Source of the DNA: Crenarchaeota archaeon SCGC AAA471-B05
Lineage (GTDB): Archaea > Thermoproteota > Thermoprotei > Gearchaeales > Gearchaeaceae
Length of the DNA: 29,867 bases
Direction of reading: 5' to 3'
Assembly (NCBI GenBank): GCA_000380705.1
Contig: AQYM01000023.1
Coordinates: 1 to 29,867 of the forward strand
The position numbers and the translations under genes are program-made. Shown here piece by piece: positions 7,492-15,272 of the stretch. Numbering within the stretch: the first letter of the stretch is position 1; every line of letters begins with the position of its first letter. A model generated the notes under the pieces. It was given only the letters and a program-made list of their open reading frames with translations, searched no databases and was not told the origin of the DNA.

Positions 7492-8343
7492 ATGAAAAAA
7501 GATCCTTTAATGATTACCAAATGTCCTAGCTGTAGTTCAAATGTTACTTCCTTATTCTGCACAGTTTGCGGTAATTATTTATATAATTATACTTTAACGG
7601 GAATAACTAAATGGAAAGCCGTCGATATAATAATTCCATTTATCATAAGTATTTTAGTTGTAGTAACAGTAGTAATATTTATAATACTTTTTATAGGTGC
7701 TGGTTTTTTAATTTCTTTTACTCCTAACAAGGGTTTCTATGTTAACGAAAGTATTTTAATAACGTATGTTGCAATATTAATCTCAAGCATATTCCTTTCC
7801 TTTTACTTACCTTTATTCTTATTAACAGTTTATTTAATAAAAAAGAGGCGTTCATCTTTAAAATATTTGGGTTTCTATAAAATTAATTTTAAATTAGCTT
7901 TACTAGGCTTAAGTTTGGGTGGATTAATTTTGTTTTTGTCAGTCATTTATGAATTCTTACTTAGATATATTGGAATAGAACCTCCTATACAAATACCCAT
8001 TCCTCCTAATATTGACTTTCAATTAGTGAAAAAAGTATTGCTAACTTTGGCTCCTTTATTGGTTTTTTTAACTGGAATCATAGGACCTATAGTAGAAGAA
8101 TTGTATTTTCGAGGTTTTCTATATCTTTTTTTAAGAAAACATTTAAAAATAAGTCATGCAATAATTATATCAGCTTTAATCTTTACCATCCTTCATGGTT
8201 TTATAATACTTTTCCCTATGATATTTATTTCAGGTTTACTTTTAGTTTATTTTTATGAAAAATACTTATCATTACCACTTGTCATAATAGCCCATTCTGT
8301 GAATAATACAGTAGCGGTAATATTAAATATCTTATTCCTTTAA
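7492..8343 (+). CDS. CPBP-family (CAAX/Abi) intramembrane metalloprotease with N-terminal zinc ribbon
   Basis: A 283-aa membrane protein. Residues 11-26 form a four-cysteine zinc ribbon (CPSC...CTVC), followed by about eight hydrophobic helices. The glutamic-type/CPBP protease motifs are complete: EELYFRGF (Glu202, Glu203, Arg207), FTILHGF (His235) and AHSVNN (His268, Asn272). Family members include the eukaryotic Rce1 CAAX-prenyl protease and bacterial immunity and signalling proteases; in archaea their substrates are unknown. The zinc ribbon probably faces the cytoplasm and may recruit a partner. The last 12 bases overlap tail-to-tail with the ATP-cone gene on the other strand. Confidence 0.88.
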   Translation: MKKDPLMITKCPSCSSNVTSLFCTVCGNYLYNYTLTGITKWKAVDIIIPFIISILVVVTVVIFIILFIGAGFLISFTPNKGFYVNESILITYVAILISSIFLSFYLPLFLLTVYLIKKRRSSLKYLGFYKINFKLALLGLSLGGLILFLSVIYEFLLRYIGIEPPIQIPIPPNIDFQLVKKVLLTLAPLLVFLTGIIGPIVEELYFRGFLYLFLRKHLKISHAIIISALIFTILHGFIILFPMIFISGLLLVYFYEKYLSLPLVIIAHSVNNTVAVILNILFL

Positions 8344-8616
8344 TTCCTCTTCAGTTCTTCTTCTTTTTACGGCTTTATCGTAAAGCAACCAATTTTTATA
8401 CCATTCTTCATTTTCTCTTTTAAGAAGTTCCAATATTTGTTTTGTTAGTTCCTTTGCAGAGATTTCATTTAAATCTTTTTCGTATATTCTGCCTTGGATT
8501 ATATATGCGATCTTTCTAGCTTTTTCCAAAGTAGCTCCAGCTTTTAAACAACTTACTACAATCTTTTCAATACTGAATTCTTCTTTACTTCCGTTCCTTT
8601 TTATTACAAATACCAT
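8332..8616 (-). CDS. Stand-alone ATP-cone domain protein
   Basis: A 94-aa protein consisting almost entirely of an ATP-cone: VIKRNGSKEEFSIEKIVVSC at the N-terminus, a helical core (KARKIAYIIQGRI) and ISAKELTKQILELLK, ending in the RREN/YDKAVKRR helix seen in ribonucleotide reductases and NrdR. ATP-cones bind ATP or dATP and act as allosteric switches. Here there is no zinc ribbon (as in NrdR) and no reductase domain, so it may be a free nucleotide-sensing module or a regulator in trans. It converges on the CPBP protease, overlapping it by 12 bp. Function not established. Confidence 0.85.
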   Translation of the reverse strand: MVFVIKRNGSKEEFSIEKIVVSCLKAGATLEKARKIAYIIQGRIYEKDLNEISAKELTKQILELLKRENEEWYKNWLLYDKAVKRRRTEEELKE

Positions 8617-8768
8617 GTTTCTAATATTTTCTGCAAAATATAAAAAAGTATTTTTACTAAATAACTTATTAAAATAACAACGTTATAGATTTTACTTTAA
8701 AGGCATTTTATAAACATTTATAAAAATGTATATAAAAATATAACTTCTTGATCTTCTTTATTAAAAAA

Positions 8769-8777
8769 TTTATATAT
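8769..8777 (+). promoter_or_regulatory. TATA box of the cytochrome oxidase operon
   Basis: TTTATATAT sits 22-30 nt before the ATG at 8799. Further upstream an ACATTT-ATAA-AAATGT palindrome (8714-8729) and repeated CATTT-ATAAA elements might be regulator sites, but they are weak in such AT-rich DNA. Confidence 0.5.
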
Positions 8778-8798
8778 GACATAGTTATTTAATATAGT

Positions 8799-9071
8799 AT
8801 GGTAAAAGAAGGAGTAGAAAAATTAAGTACAGACCCAAAACTTTCTGCTTTAGATTACCTGGTATGGTCAGCAATTGTGGCTATTTTGTTTGTAGTATAT
8901 TTAGTAATAGGTAACTTCGGAAACTTTTTAGGTTCATATTCTCCAGTTGCAGAAAGGGTTGGAGAAATGTATAAAGTAACATTTTATGCAGCAGGAGTAA
9001 TATTTAGCTTATTTACTGGAAGCTTAATTTTCTTTACAGTAAAATTTTGGGATAGAGGAAGGGGCGAATAA
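8799..9071 (+). CDS. Small membrane subunit of the terminal oxidase operon
   Basis: A 90-aa protein with two hydrophobic helices at roughly residues 20-42 and 62-86, ending in a basic DRGRGE tail. I do not recognise a named family. Its stop overlaps the ATG of the CuA subunit by one base (TAATG), so it is the first gene of the oxidase operon and very likely an accessory or structural subunit. Because the CuA protein downstream has only one membrane helix while many A-type subunit II proteins have two, this protein may supply the missing helix, but no sequence motif proves that. Confidence 0.65.
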   Translation: MVKEGVEKLSTDPKLSALDYLVWSAIVAILFVVYLVIGNFGNFLGSYSPVAERVGEMYKVTFYAAGVIFSLFTGSLIFFTVKFWDRGRGE

Positions 9072-9496
9072 TGGGCTTGACAAAATATTTTGAATGGATA
9101 ACGATAATAGGAGCAAGCTTAATTTTAGGAGTTTTATCCTATGTTGCAGCAGTTTATTTATATCAAATTGATTTCCTAGGTTATAATGGTAATCCTGCAT
9201 ACGAAATAATTACAGTGGAAGCTGGACAGTTTTATTGGAAATTTATATATCCCAATGGTACTTCTTCTTCGATATTAAAAATAAAAGCAGGTAATTTATA
9301 CAAACTTGAAATGTATTCAGAGGATGTAATACATTCTTTATTTGTACCAGAGCTTGGCTACAAAATTGATGTATTCCCAAATTATAAGACTACAATGTGG
9401 ATAAAAATAGATAAACCAGGAACTTATAACATATATTGCGCTGAGTATTGCGGTACATTTCATTATGCTATGTTAAGTAAAATAGTGGTGGAATAA
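9071..9496 (+). CDS. Haem-copper oxidase subunit II with CuA site
   Basis: A 141-aa protein: one N-terminal membrane helix (about residues 8-31) and an outward-facing cupredoxin domain. The binuclear CuA ligands are all present: His88 (DVIHSLFVPEL), Cys123, Glu125 and Cys127 in CAEYCG, His131 and Met134. A complete CuA site indicates the complex takes electrons from a metalloprotein donor such as a blue-copper protein or cytochrome, unlike quinol oxidases such as SoxA that have lost it; it resembles SoxH of the Sulfolobus SoxM complex. It is shorter than typical subunit II. It overlaps the preceding gene by one base and is followed after 1 nt by the fused I+III gene. Confidence 0.93.
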   Translation: MGLTKYFEWITIIGASLILGVLSYVAAVYLYQIDFLGYNGNPAYEIITVEAGQFYWKFIYPNGTSSSILKIKAGNLYKLEMYSEDVIHSLFVPELGYKIDVFPNYKTTMWIKIDKPGTYNIYCAEYCGTFHYAMLSKIVVE

Positions 9497-9497
9497 G

Positions 9498-11843
9498 ATG
9501 GAAAAACATAATATTAAATTTTATAAGAATATAAGATTGCTTTTATCTACAACACACCATACAGAAATAGGGATACTTTATTTATGGCTAGCATTTATTA
9601 ACTTTATTCTTGCAGGCACATCTGCTTTCGTTATGAGATTACAGTTGGGTAAATTACCTGAAAATATTATAAGCGAGCAAATTTATTATAGCTTAGTTAC
9701 TTTGCATGGTTTAGCGATGGTATTATTCTTCATAGTTCCTGCATTTACTGGATTGGCAAACTATATTTTACCTAAAATGATAGGCGCACCTGATTTATAC
9801 TGGCCAAAAATAAACGCTTTGGCTTTTTGGATGAATGTTCCTGCATCAATTATATTTTGGTTAAGCATATTAATAGGGAAGCCTATTGTGACTTGGACTT
9901 TATATGCGCCGTTTTCAGTATACTATCAAGATATTGCTGTTGATTTTGTAGGTTTAGGAGTAATTCTTATAGGAATTTCAACAACAATAAGTGCAATAAA
10001 CTTTATTATGACGATCCTTAGATTAAGACATCCAAGTATACCTTTTTCCCATATGCCTTTATTTGTTTGGGCTTTCTTTTCTACAGCAATATTAGTCATA
10101 GTTGTTACACCTCCTTTGGCAGCAGGATTAATAATGCTAGAAATGGACAGATATTTAGGTACTCATTTCTTTGTAAGACAAGGTGATCCTATATTATGGC
10201 AACATATTTTCTGGTTCTTTGGACATCCTGAAGTGTATATTTTAGTTTTACCCGCAATGGGTATTGTTTCTGAAGTTCTTCCTAGAATGGCAAGAAGACC
10301 AATATATGGTTTTAGAGCTATAGCTCTATCATCCTTATTAATAGCTATAATTTCTTACATTGTTTGGGTTCATCATATGTTTACAACTCCTACAGATATA
10401 AACGTTAGAATATTCTTCATGGTAACAACAGTAGCAGTAGCGATACCTACAGGAATTAAAATATTTAACTGGGTAGCTACTTTATATGGAGGAAGAATAA
10501 GGTTATGTACTCCTATGGCTTTTATGCTTGCATTTATAGCAGCGTTCATAATAGGCGGTATAACAGGAGTTTATAATGCATATATTCCTATTAACTATTC
10601 AATACAAGATACATATTGGGTTCTTGCACATTTCCACTTTGTTGTACTTCCTATAGTATTTGCTTTAATAGGTGGAATATACTATTATTTCCCATTCATT
10701 ACAGGTAAAATGTTTAGTGAAAAATTAAGTAAAATAAGCTTTATTTTAATAGTAACAGGAACATACTTGACTTATACGCCATGGTTTAAATTGGGTCTTG
10801 AAGGAATGCCAAGAAGATATTATAATTATCCACCTCAATATTACGAATTACAATTCTTATCTACAATTGGAACATTTATTTTAGCTCTTGGATTATTAGT
10901 CTTCTTCATAGATATAATTAAGAGTTGGTTAAAAGGAAGACCTGCTAAAGAAGATCCTTGGGGAGCAGCTAAAATAGGATTACCTGAATTTGCTACTGCA
11001 GGTCATTCAGTTCATTTAAACGGTTCTTCCCATGAATTACATTATCCTCATCCATATGCTGCTATAGCAGGAATTTCTACAGGTTTTGCAGGTTTGGGTT
11101 CATTTTTGGTATTGAGCGGTAACTTAATTCTTGGATCAATTTTAATAGCTATATTTATAGGAATAATGTCCTATTGGTTTTACAAAGATTATTTAAGTAA
11201 ATCATCAAAACTTGCCCATTATCTTTCAGAATTTTCTTTGGAAAAATTAGCAAATTTAAAAAGAGGTGATGTTTTGGTCGCAACTTTGATTTTCATTTTC
11301 TCTGAAGCTACCATCTTCGGTACAGCGTTCTCATCATATATTTGGTTAAGAGCATTATATCCAACATGGCCTCCTCCCGTAGATGGTAAAGTAATAGAGC
11401 TGGTAGATTTTACTGTACCTTTGATAAATTCAGCATTCTTATTTGCCAGTGGTGGAACTATGCATGTCGCATATGAAATGCTTAAAAGAGGTTTCATAAA
11501 CAGGTTTAAGATCTTTCTTATGATAACCTTTATACTAGGTACAATTTTCATCATAGGACAAATAATAGAATATATGCACTCAGGATTATCAATTAAAGAT
11601 GGTGTATATGGTTCAACATTTTATTTAATTACGGGATTGCATGGTACCCACGTAATAATGGGCTTAGCTTTTATGCTAGTATTATTGGCTATGGCTTTCA
11701 AAATGAAACTTTCAAAAGAAAGATACCATCCTGTTTTAGCAGGAACTCTCTACTGGCATTTTGTAGATATAGTTTGGGTTTTCGTATTGGCAATAGTATA
11801 CTTTAATCTCTTACAACCCCCTGTTTTAATACATCATATTTAA
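9498..11843 (+). CDS. Fused haem-copper oxidase subunits I and III (SoxM-like)
   Basis: A 781-aa membrane protein that reduces O2 to water and pumps protons. The subunit I part (about 1-540) has haem-a His70 (TLHGLAMV), the CuB ligands His243 cross-linked to Tyr247 in GHPEVY and His292/His293 in VWVHHMF, and haem ligands His378 and His380 in AHFHFV. D-channel residues Asp99 and Asn106 (GAPDLYWPKIN), Glu245 and K-channel Lys321 (PTGIKIF) make it an A-type oxidase. The C-terminal part (about 565-781) is subunit III: FSEATIFGTAFSSY, GLHGTHVIMGL, YWHFVDIVW. I+III fusion is the arrangement of Sulfolobus SoxM. The operon lacks the Rieske and cytochrome b genes of the full SoxM cluster; these must be elsewhere or absent. 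The CBS gene converges 8 bp downstream. Confidence 0.96.
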   Translation: MEKHNIKFYKNIRLLLSTTHHTEIGILYLWLAFINFILAGTSAFVMRLQLGKLPENIISEQIYYSLVTLHGLAMVLFFIVPAFTGLANYILPKMIGAPDLYWPKINALAFWMNVPASIIFWLSILIGKPIVTWTLYAPFSVYYQDIAVDFVGLGVILIGISTTISAINFIMTILRLRHPSIPFSHMPLFVWAFFSTAILVIVVTPPLAAGLIMLEMDRYLGTHFFVRQGDPILWQHIFWFFGHPEVYILVLPAMGIVSEVLPRMARRPIYGFRAIALSSLLIAIISYIVWVHHMFTTPTDINVRIFFMVTTVAVAIPTGIKIFNWVATLYGGRIRLCTPMAFMLAFIAAFIIGGITGVYNAYIPINYSIQDTYWVLAHFHFVVLPIVFALIGGIYYYFPFITGKMFSEKLSKISFILIVTGTYLTYTPWFKLGLEGMPRRYYNYPPQYYELQFLSTIGTFILALGLLVFFIDIIKSWLKGRPAKEDPWGAAKIGLPEFATAGHSVHLNGSSHELHYPHPYAAIAGISTGFAGLGSFLVLSGNLILGSILIAIFIGIMSYWFYKDYLSKSSKLAHYLSEFSLEKLANLKRGDVLVATLIFIFSEATIFGTAFSSYIWLRALYPTWPPPVDGKVIELVDFTVPLINSAFLFASGGTMHVAYEMLKRGFINRFKIFLMITFILGTIFIIGQIIEYMHSGLSIKDGVYGSTFYLITGLHGTHVIMGLAFMLVLLAMAFKMKLSKERYHPVLAGTLYWHFVDIVWVFVLAIVYFNLLQPPVLIHHI

Positions 11844-11851
11844 ACAATTTT

Positions 11852-12667
11852 TTAAATTTTTGTTTGAGCAAGTATTTTTATCATATCTCTTTCAGTAATT
11901 ATTCCTATAATTTTTGTTATATCTATAACAGGTAAAGCTCCTATGTTTTTGTTAACCATTAAATTGGCAGCATCAACTATAAAGGCATAGGGATCTATCG
12001 TAAGAGGATCTATTTTCATTTCCTTTCTTACTTGAATATTTATAACTTTCCTAACCTCCTCTTCATTACTACATTTCGAGAAAATTCTCAAAATATCTCT
12101 TGAAGAAAACATACCTACAAGTCTATTATTTTCCACAACAGGTACATGTCTTGATTTTCTTTTATTCATAATAACTAAGGCATCAAATATCGTATTTTCC
12201 GGATAAACGTATTCAACATCCCTACTCATAACATCTATAACTCTTAACTCGATTTTTAAATAAGGTATGGATAATAATAAATCCCTTTCACCAACTTTAC
12301 CTATTATTTTATTATTTTCTTTGACTACTAAAATTCCAACATCTTTATCATACATTATTCTTGCTGACTTAAATATTGTTTCGTTAATGTCAATTTCTTC
12401 CAGGTTTTTTGCTAATTTCATAATTTCATTATGAAAAACAATTGAAGGATCTTTTTCTATTCCTTTCATAATTTCTTTGATTGTAACTATTCCGATAAGT
12501 TTACCTTCTTTTTCTATGAAAATATTCCTTATATGATTTTCATGCATTAATTTAATAACATCAATGACCTTTGTATCAAATTTTACTTTGATTATAAATT
12601 TACTATAGTAATTTTTTACTTTAAGGATTTTTTCCATATAACTTTTATCAAGCATATATTTAAACAT
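11852..12667 (-). CDS. Protein with four CBS domains (two Bateman modules)
   Basis: A 271-aa soluble protein containing four consecutive CBS repeats, recognisable by the recurring GIVTIKEIMK, GKVGERDLL, GMFSSRDILR and GIITERDMIK ends, each after a VI/PV..N..G-type strand. Two Bateman modules usually bind adenosyl nucleotides (AMP, ATP, SAM) and sense energy state. No enzymatic domain is attached. The start is uncertain: ATG 12667 gives 271 aa, but ATG 12637 (MEKILKVKNYY) fits a TATA-like TTTAAATA at about 12657-12664. It is divergent from gapN across 36 bp, so the two may share regulation, and convergent with the oxidase. Confidence 0.9.
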   Translation of the reverse strand: MFKYMLDKSYMEKILKVKNYYSKFIIKVKFDTKVIDVIKLMHENHIRNIFIEKEGKLIGIVTIKEIMKGIEKDPSIVFHNEIMKLAKNLEEIDINETIFKSARIMYDKDVGILVVKENNKIIGKVGERDLLLSIPYLKIELRVIDVMSRDVEYVYPENTIFDALVIMNKRKSRHVPVVENNRLVGMFSSRDILRIFSKCSNEEEVRKVINIQVRKEMKIDPLTIDPYAFIVDAANLMVNKNIGALPVIDITKIIGIITERDMIKILAQTKI

Positions 12668-12703
12668 ATATTTATATTTCTATTTTTATTTATTAAAACT
12701 ATT
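12668..12703. promoter_or_regulatory. 36-bp divergent promoter between CBS gene and gapN
   Basis: The gap is entirely A/T-rich. A TTTATATT at about 12671-12678 lies about 26-33 nt before the gapN ATG (12704). On the other strand, TTTTAATAAATA at about 12680-12692 could serve the CBS gene. Such overlap leaves little room for separate control and suggests that both transcripts are leaderless and mutually interfering. Confidence 0.45.
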
Positions 12704-14206
12704 ATGAAAGTAGAAATATTAGGAGAAACATTGCTTCCTGAATATTCTGAAATATTCAAGGAAATCTTCACTTTTCATAATAATAAGCCATTGTTCAAGA
12801 TACTTGTATCTTCTAGATGGATATTAACAAAGGATATTTTTCCTGTAATTTCTCCCATAGATGAAAATACGGTTGCATATTTTTCATTGGCAAACTTAGA
12901 TATATTAAACGAAGCTATAAATAGCTTAAGGGAAAATCAAAGGGAATTAAAACGTTTACCTTCTTATAAAAGAGCTGAAATGCTTGAGAAATCTTCAAAA
13001 ATAATGGAAGAATATAAAAAGGAATTAATATATACTTTGGTTATTGAAGCTGGCAAACCAATTCATGAAGCTGAAGGAGAAGTTAATGCTTCGATTGAAA
13101 GATTAAAACTCGTTTATCAAGAATTAGGAAGACTTATGGATAAGGCAATAGCAGGGGATCAAGCTAAGGGATCGGAAAAAAGGTATGCAGTAATAGTTAG
13201 AGAACCGGTTGGAATAGTAGCAGTTATAACACCTTTTAACTATCCTTTATTTACTCCTGTAGCAAAAATTTGTTCAGCTTTAATTTCTGGTAATTGTGTT
13301 TTATTTAAACCTTCTTCAAAAACTCCTATTATAGCATCTCTCTTATCTAAAATACTAGATGAAGCTGGTTTTGGAAAATATTTATGTTTTTTAACAGCTG
13401 GAGGAGGAATAATAGGAGATTCAATAGTTTCAAACCCGTATATAAGAGCGGTAGCCTTTACAGGTAGCACTGAAGTAGGTAAAAGAATTTCAAGGGTAGC
13501 TGTATTAAAAAAGCTTCAACTTGAATTGGGAGGAAAAGCTCCTGCAATAATTTTGGATGATGCGGATCTAAAATTGGCAGCCAATGCTGTTGCAGCAGGA
13601 GCATTTAGGCTTGCAGGTCAAAGATGTGATGCAATAAGCAGAGTACTTATTCATGAATCTATATATGAAGAATTTAAAGAAATTTTGTTAAATGAAAGAG
13701 AAAAATGGATCGTAGGTGATCCAAGGGATAATAAAACTAAGGTAGGACCCTTAATAGATTCTAGGGCTGTTCAAAAGGTCCATGAACTCGTTGAAGATGC
13801 TTTAAGTAAAGGAGCAAAACTTTTGGCTGGTGGAGAATATTTCAAACTTTATTATGATACAACTATACTATCAGAAGTTAACTTAGATTCAAGAATATGT
13901 TGGGAAGAAACCTTTGGACCGGTTATCCCTTTAATTAAAATAAAAAATATTGAAGAAGCTATAGAAATAAGTAATAAAAGTAATTTTGGGTTGGATGCAT
14001 GCGTATTTACTAAAGATATAAATAAAGCTTGGGAAGTAGCTAAGGAACTTGAATGCGGAAGCGTTACAATTAATGATATGCCAAGACATGGATTAGGAAT
14101 ATTTCCATTTGGAGGATATAAAGATTCAGGAATTGGAAGAGAAGGAATAGGATTTACACTTGAAGAAGTCACAGAAATTAAGTCAATAATTTTCAATTTA
14201 TATTAA
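12704..14206 (+). CDS. gapN: Non-phosphorylating glyceraldehyde-3-phosphate dehydrogenase-like aldehyde dehydrogenase
   Basis: A 500-aa aldehyde dehydrogenase-superfamily enzyme that probably oxidises glyceraldehyde-3-phosphate directly to 3-phosphoglycerate in the archaeal branched Entner-Doudoroff/modified glycolytic pathways. Catalytic residues are in place: Asn179 (TPFNYP), Glu274 (LELGGKAP) and Cys308 (GQRCDAISR). The NAD(P) loop FTGSTEVGKRI (252-262) and the EETFGPVIPL and FPFGGYKDSGIGREG signatures are also present. The GQRCDA context and the 500-aa length match GAPN of Sulfolobus and Thermoproteus as I recall them, and differ from succinate-semialdehyde dehydrogenases. It is followed by a DUF1646 gene after 13 nt, probably co-transcribed. 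Other aldehyde substrates cannot be excluded. Confidence 0.85.
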   Translation: MKVEILGETLLPEYSEIFKEIFTFHNNKPLFKILVSSRWILTKDIFPVISPIDENTVAYFSLANLDILNEAINSLRENQRELKRLPSYKRAEMLEKSSKIMEEYKKELIYTLVIEAGKPIHEAEGEVNASIERLKLVYQELGRLMDKAIAGDQAKGSEKRYAVIVREPVGIVAVITPFNYPLFTPVAKICSALISGNCVLFKPSSKTPIIASLLSKILDEAGFGKYLCFLTAGGGIIGDSIVSNPYIRAVAFTGSTEVGKRISRVAVLKKLQLELGGKAPAIILDDADLKLAANAVAAGAFRLAGQRCDAISRVLIHESIYEEFKEILLNEREKWIVGDPRDNKTKVGPLIDSRAVQKVHELVEDALSKGAKLLAGGEYFKLYYDTTILSEVNLDSRICWEETFGPVIPLIKIKNIEEAIEISNKSNFGLDACVFTKDINKAWEVAKELECGSVTINDMPRHGLGIFPFGGYKDSGIGREGIGFTLEEVTEIKSIIFNLY

Positions 14207-14219
14207 TACAAAAGTAAAA

Positions 14220-15272
14220 ATGACTGAGACTTTAACTTTAATTCTTGTTATTACCTTTTTTGTAATTTTACTTGGGCCTCTCTTATTTAAAAAAATCGAA
14301 GAAAATATTGAGGTATTCTTTTTAATTATTGGACTTTTAGTATCTTTATTAACAGGAGTTTTAACATTAGAACTTCTAATCGAAGCATTTGAAGCACCAA
14401 TCATTATTCATGGAATTCCAATAGGAATATTTCAAGTAGTTATTATAACTGGATTGTTCTTTGAAAAATTCAAGTTTCGATTTGAAAAATTCTTTGAAAA
14501 AGTTAAATCTCCTTACTTAATTTTTTCTTCTTTAGTATTTTTACTAGGGTTATTTTCAAGTGTTATATCTGCTATTGTAGGCTCAGTTATATTAGCTGAA
14601 ATATCTAAGTTTCTTGGTTTACCTAAAGAAAAAAAGAATACTTTAATGGTTCTAGCAGCATTATCTATAGGTGTAGGTGCTTCTCTTACACCTTTAGGAG
14701 AACCGCTATCAACAATCGCAATAATTAAACTTTCAGGAGAACCATATAATGCAGGATTTTTCTTTCTTTTTGAAATGCTTTGGGATTATGTTATACCAAT
14801 TACTATTGTTTGTTCATTACTTGCATATTTCTTATCTAGAAACTTGAATTGGGGAGAAAAAGAAAAAATAGTCGAAAAAAATTATAAATTGCCAATAATT
14901 AGAGGAATAAAAATTTACATCTTTATCTTTGCCCTCATACTTATAGGTGAATCTTACAAACCTTTAGTTGAAATTTATTTTGAGCATCTTCAACCTGAAA
15001 TTTTATATATTTTAGGACTATCCTCAGCAGCTTTAGATAATGCTACATTAACAGCAGCTATCATTTCTCCTGAACTCGAATACTTTCAAATAAAATCCTT
15101 TTTGATTTCGCTTTTAATAAGCGGAGGATTATTGATACCTGGGAATGTTCCTAATATCATTATAGCTTTTTCTCATAATATAACATTTAAACAATGGGCC
15201 AAAGCAGCTATACCTATCATTTTCCCAATATTTATAGCAGCCGGCATAATATTATTCTTTTTTAAAATTTAA
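14220..15272 (+). CDS. DUF1646 membrane protein, probable cation/organic-ion transporter
   Basis: A 350-aa very hydrophobic protein with about ten membrane helices. It belongs to the DUF1646 family, placed in the ion-transporter superfamily: two re-entrant-like signatures are visible, GVGASLTPLGEPLSTIA in the first half and SAALDNATLTAAIISP plus LIPGNVPNII in the second, giving an inverted-repeat layout as in CitM/ArsB/NhaD-type antiporters. The transported ion is unknown. The ATG is 13 nt after the gapN stop with no TATA box of its own, so it is likely the second gene of a gapN transcript. It overlaps the NRAMP gene tail-to-tail by 4 bp. Confidence 0.78.
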   Translation: MTETLTLILVITFFVILLGPLLFKKIEENIEVFFLIIGLLVSLLTGVLTLELLIEAFEAPIIIHGIPIGIFQVVIITGLFFEKFKFRFEKFFEKVKSPYLIFSSLVFLLGLFSSVISAIVGSVILAEISKFLGLPKEKKNTLMVLAALSIGVGASLTPLGEPLSTIAIIKLSGEPYNAGFFFLFEMLWDYVIPITIVCSLLAYFLSRNLNWGEKEKIVEKNYKLPIIRGIKIYIFIFALILIGESYKPLVEIYFEHLQPEILYILGLSSAALDNATLTAAIISPELEYFQIKSFLISLLISGGLLIPGNVPNIIIAFSHNITFKQWAKAAIPIIFPIFIAAGIILFFFKI

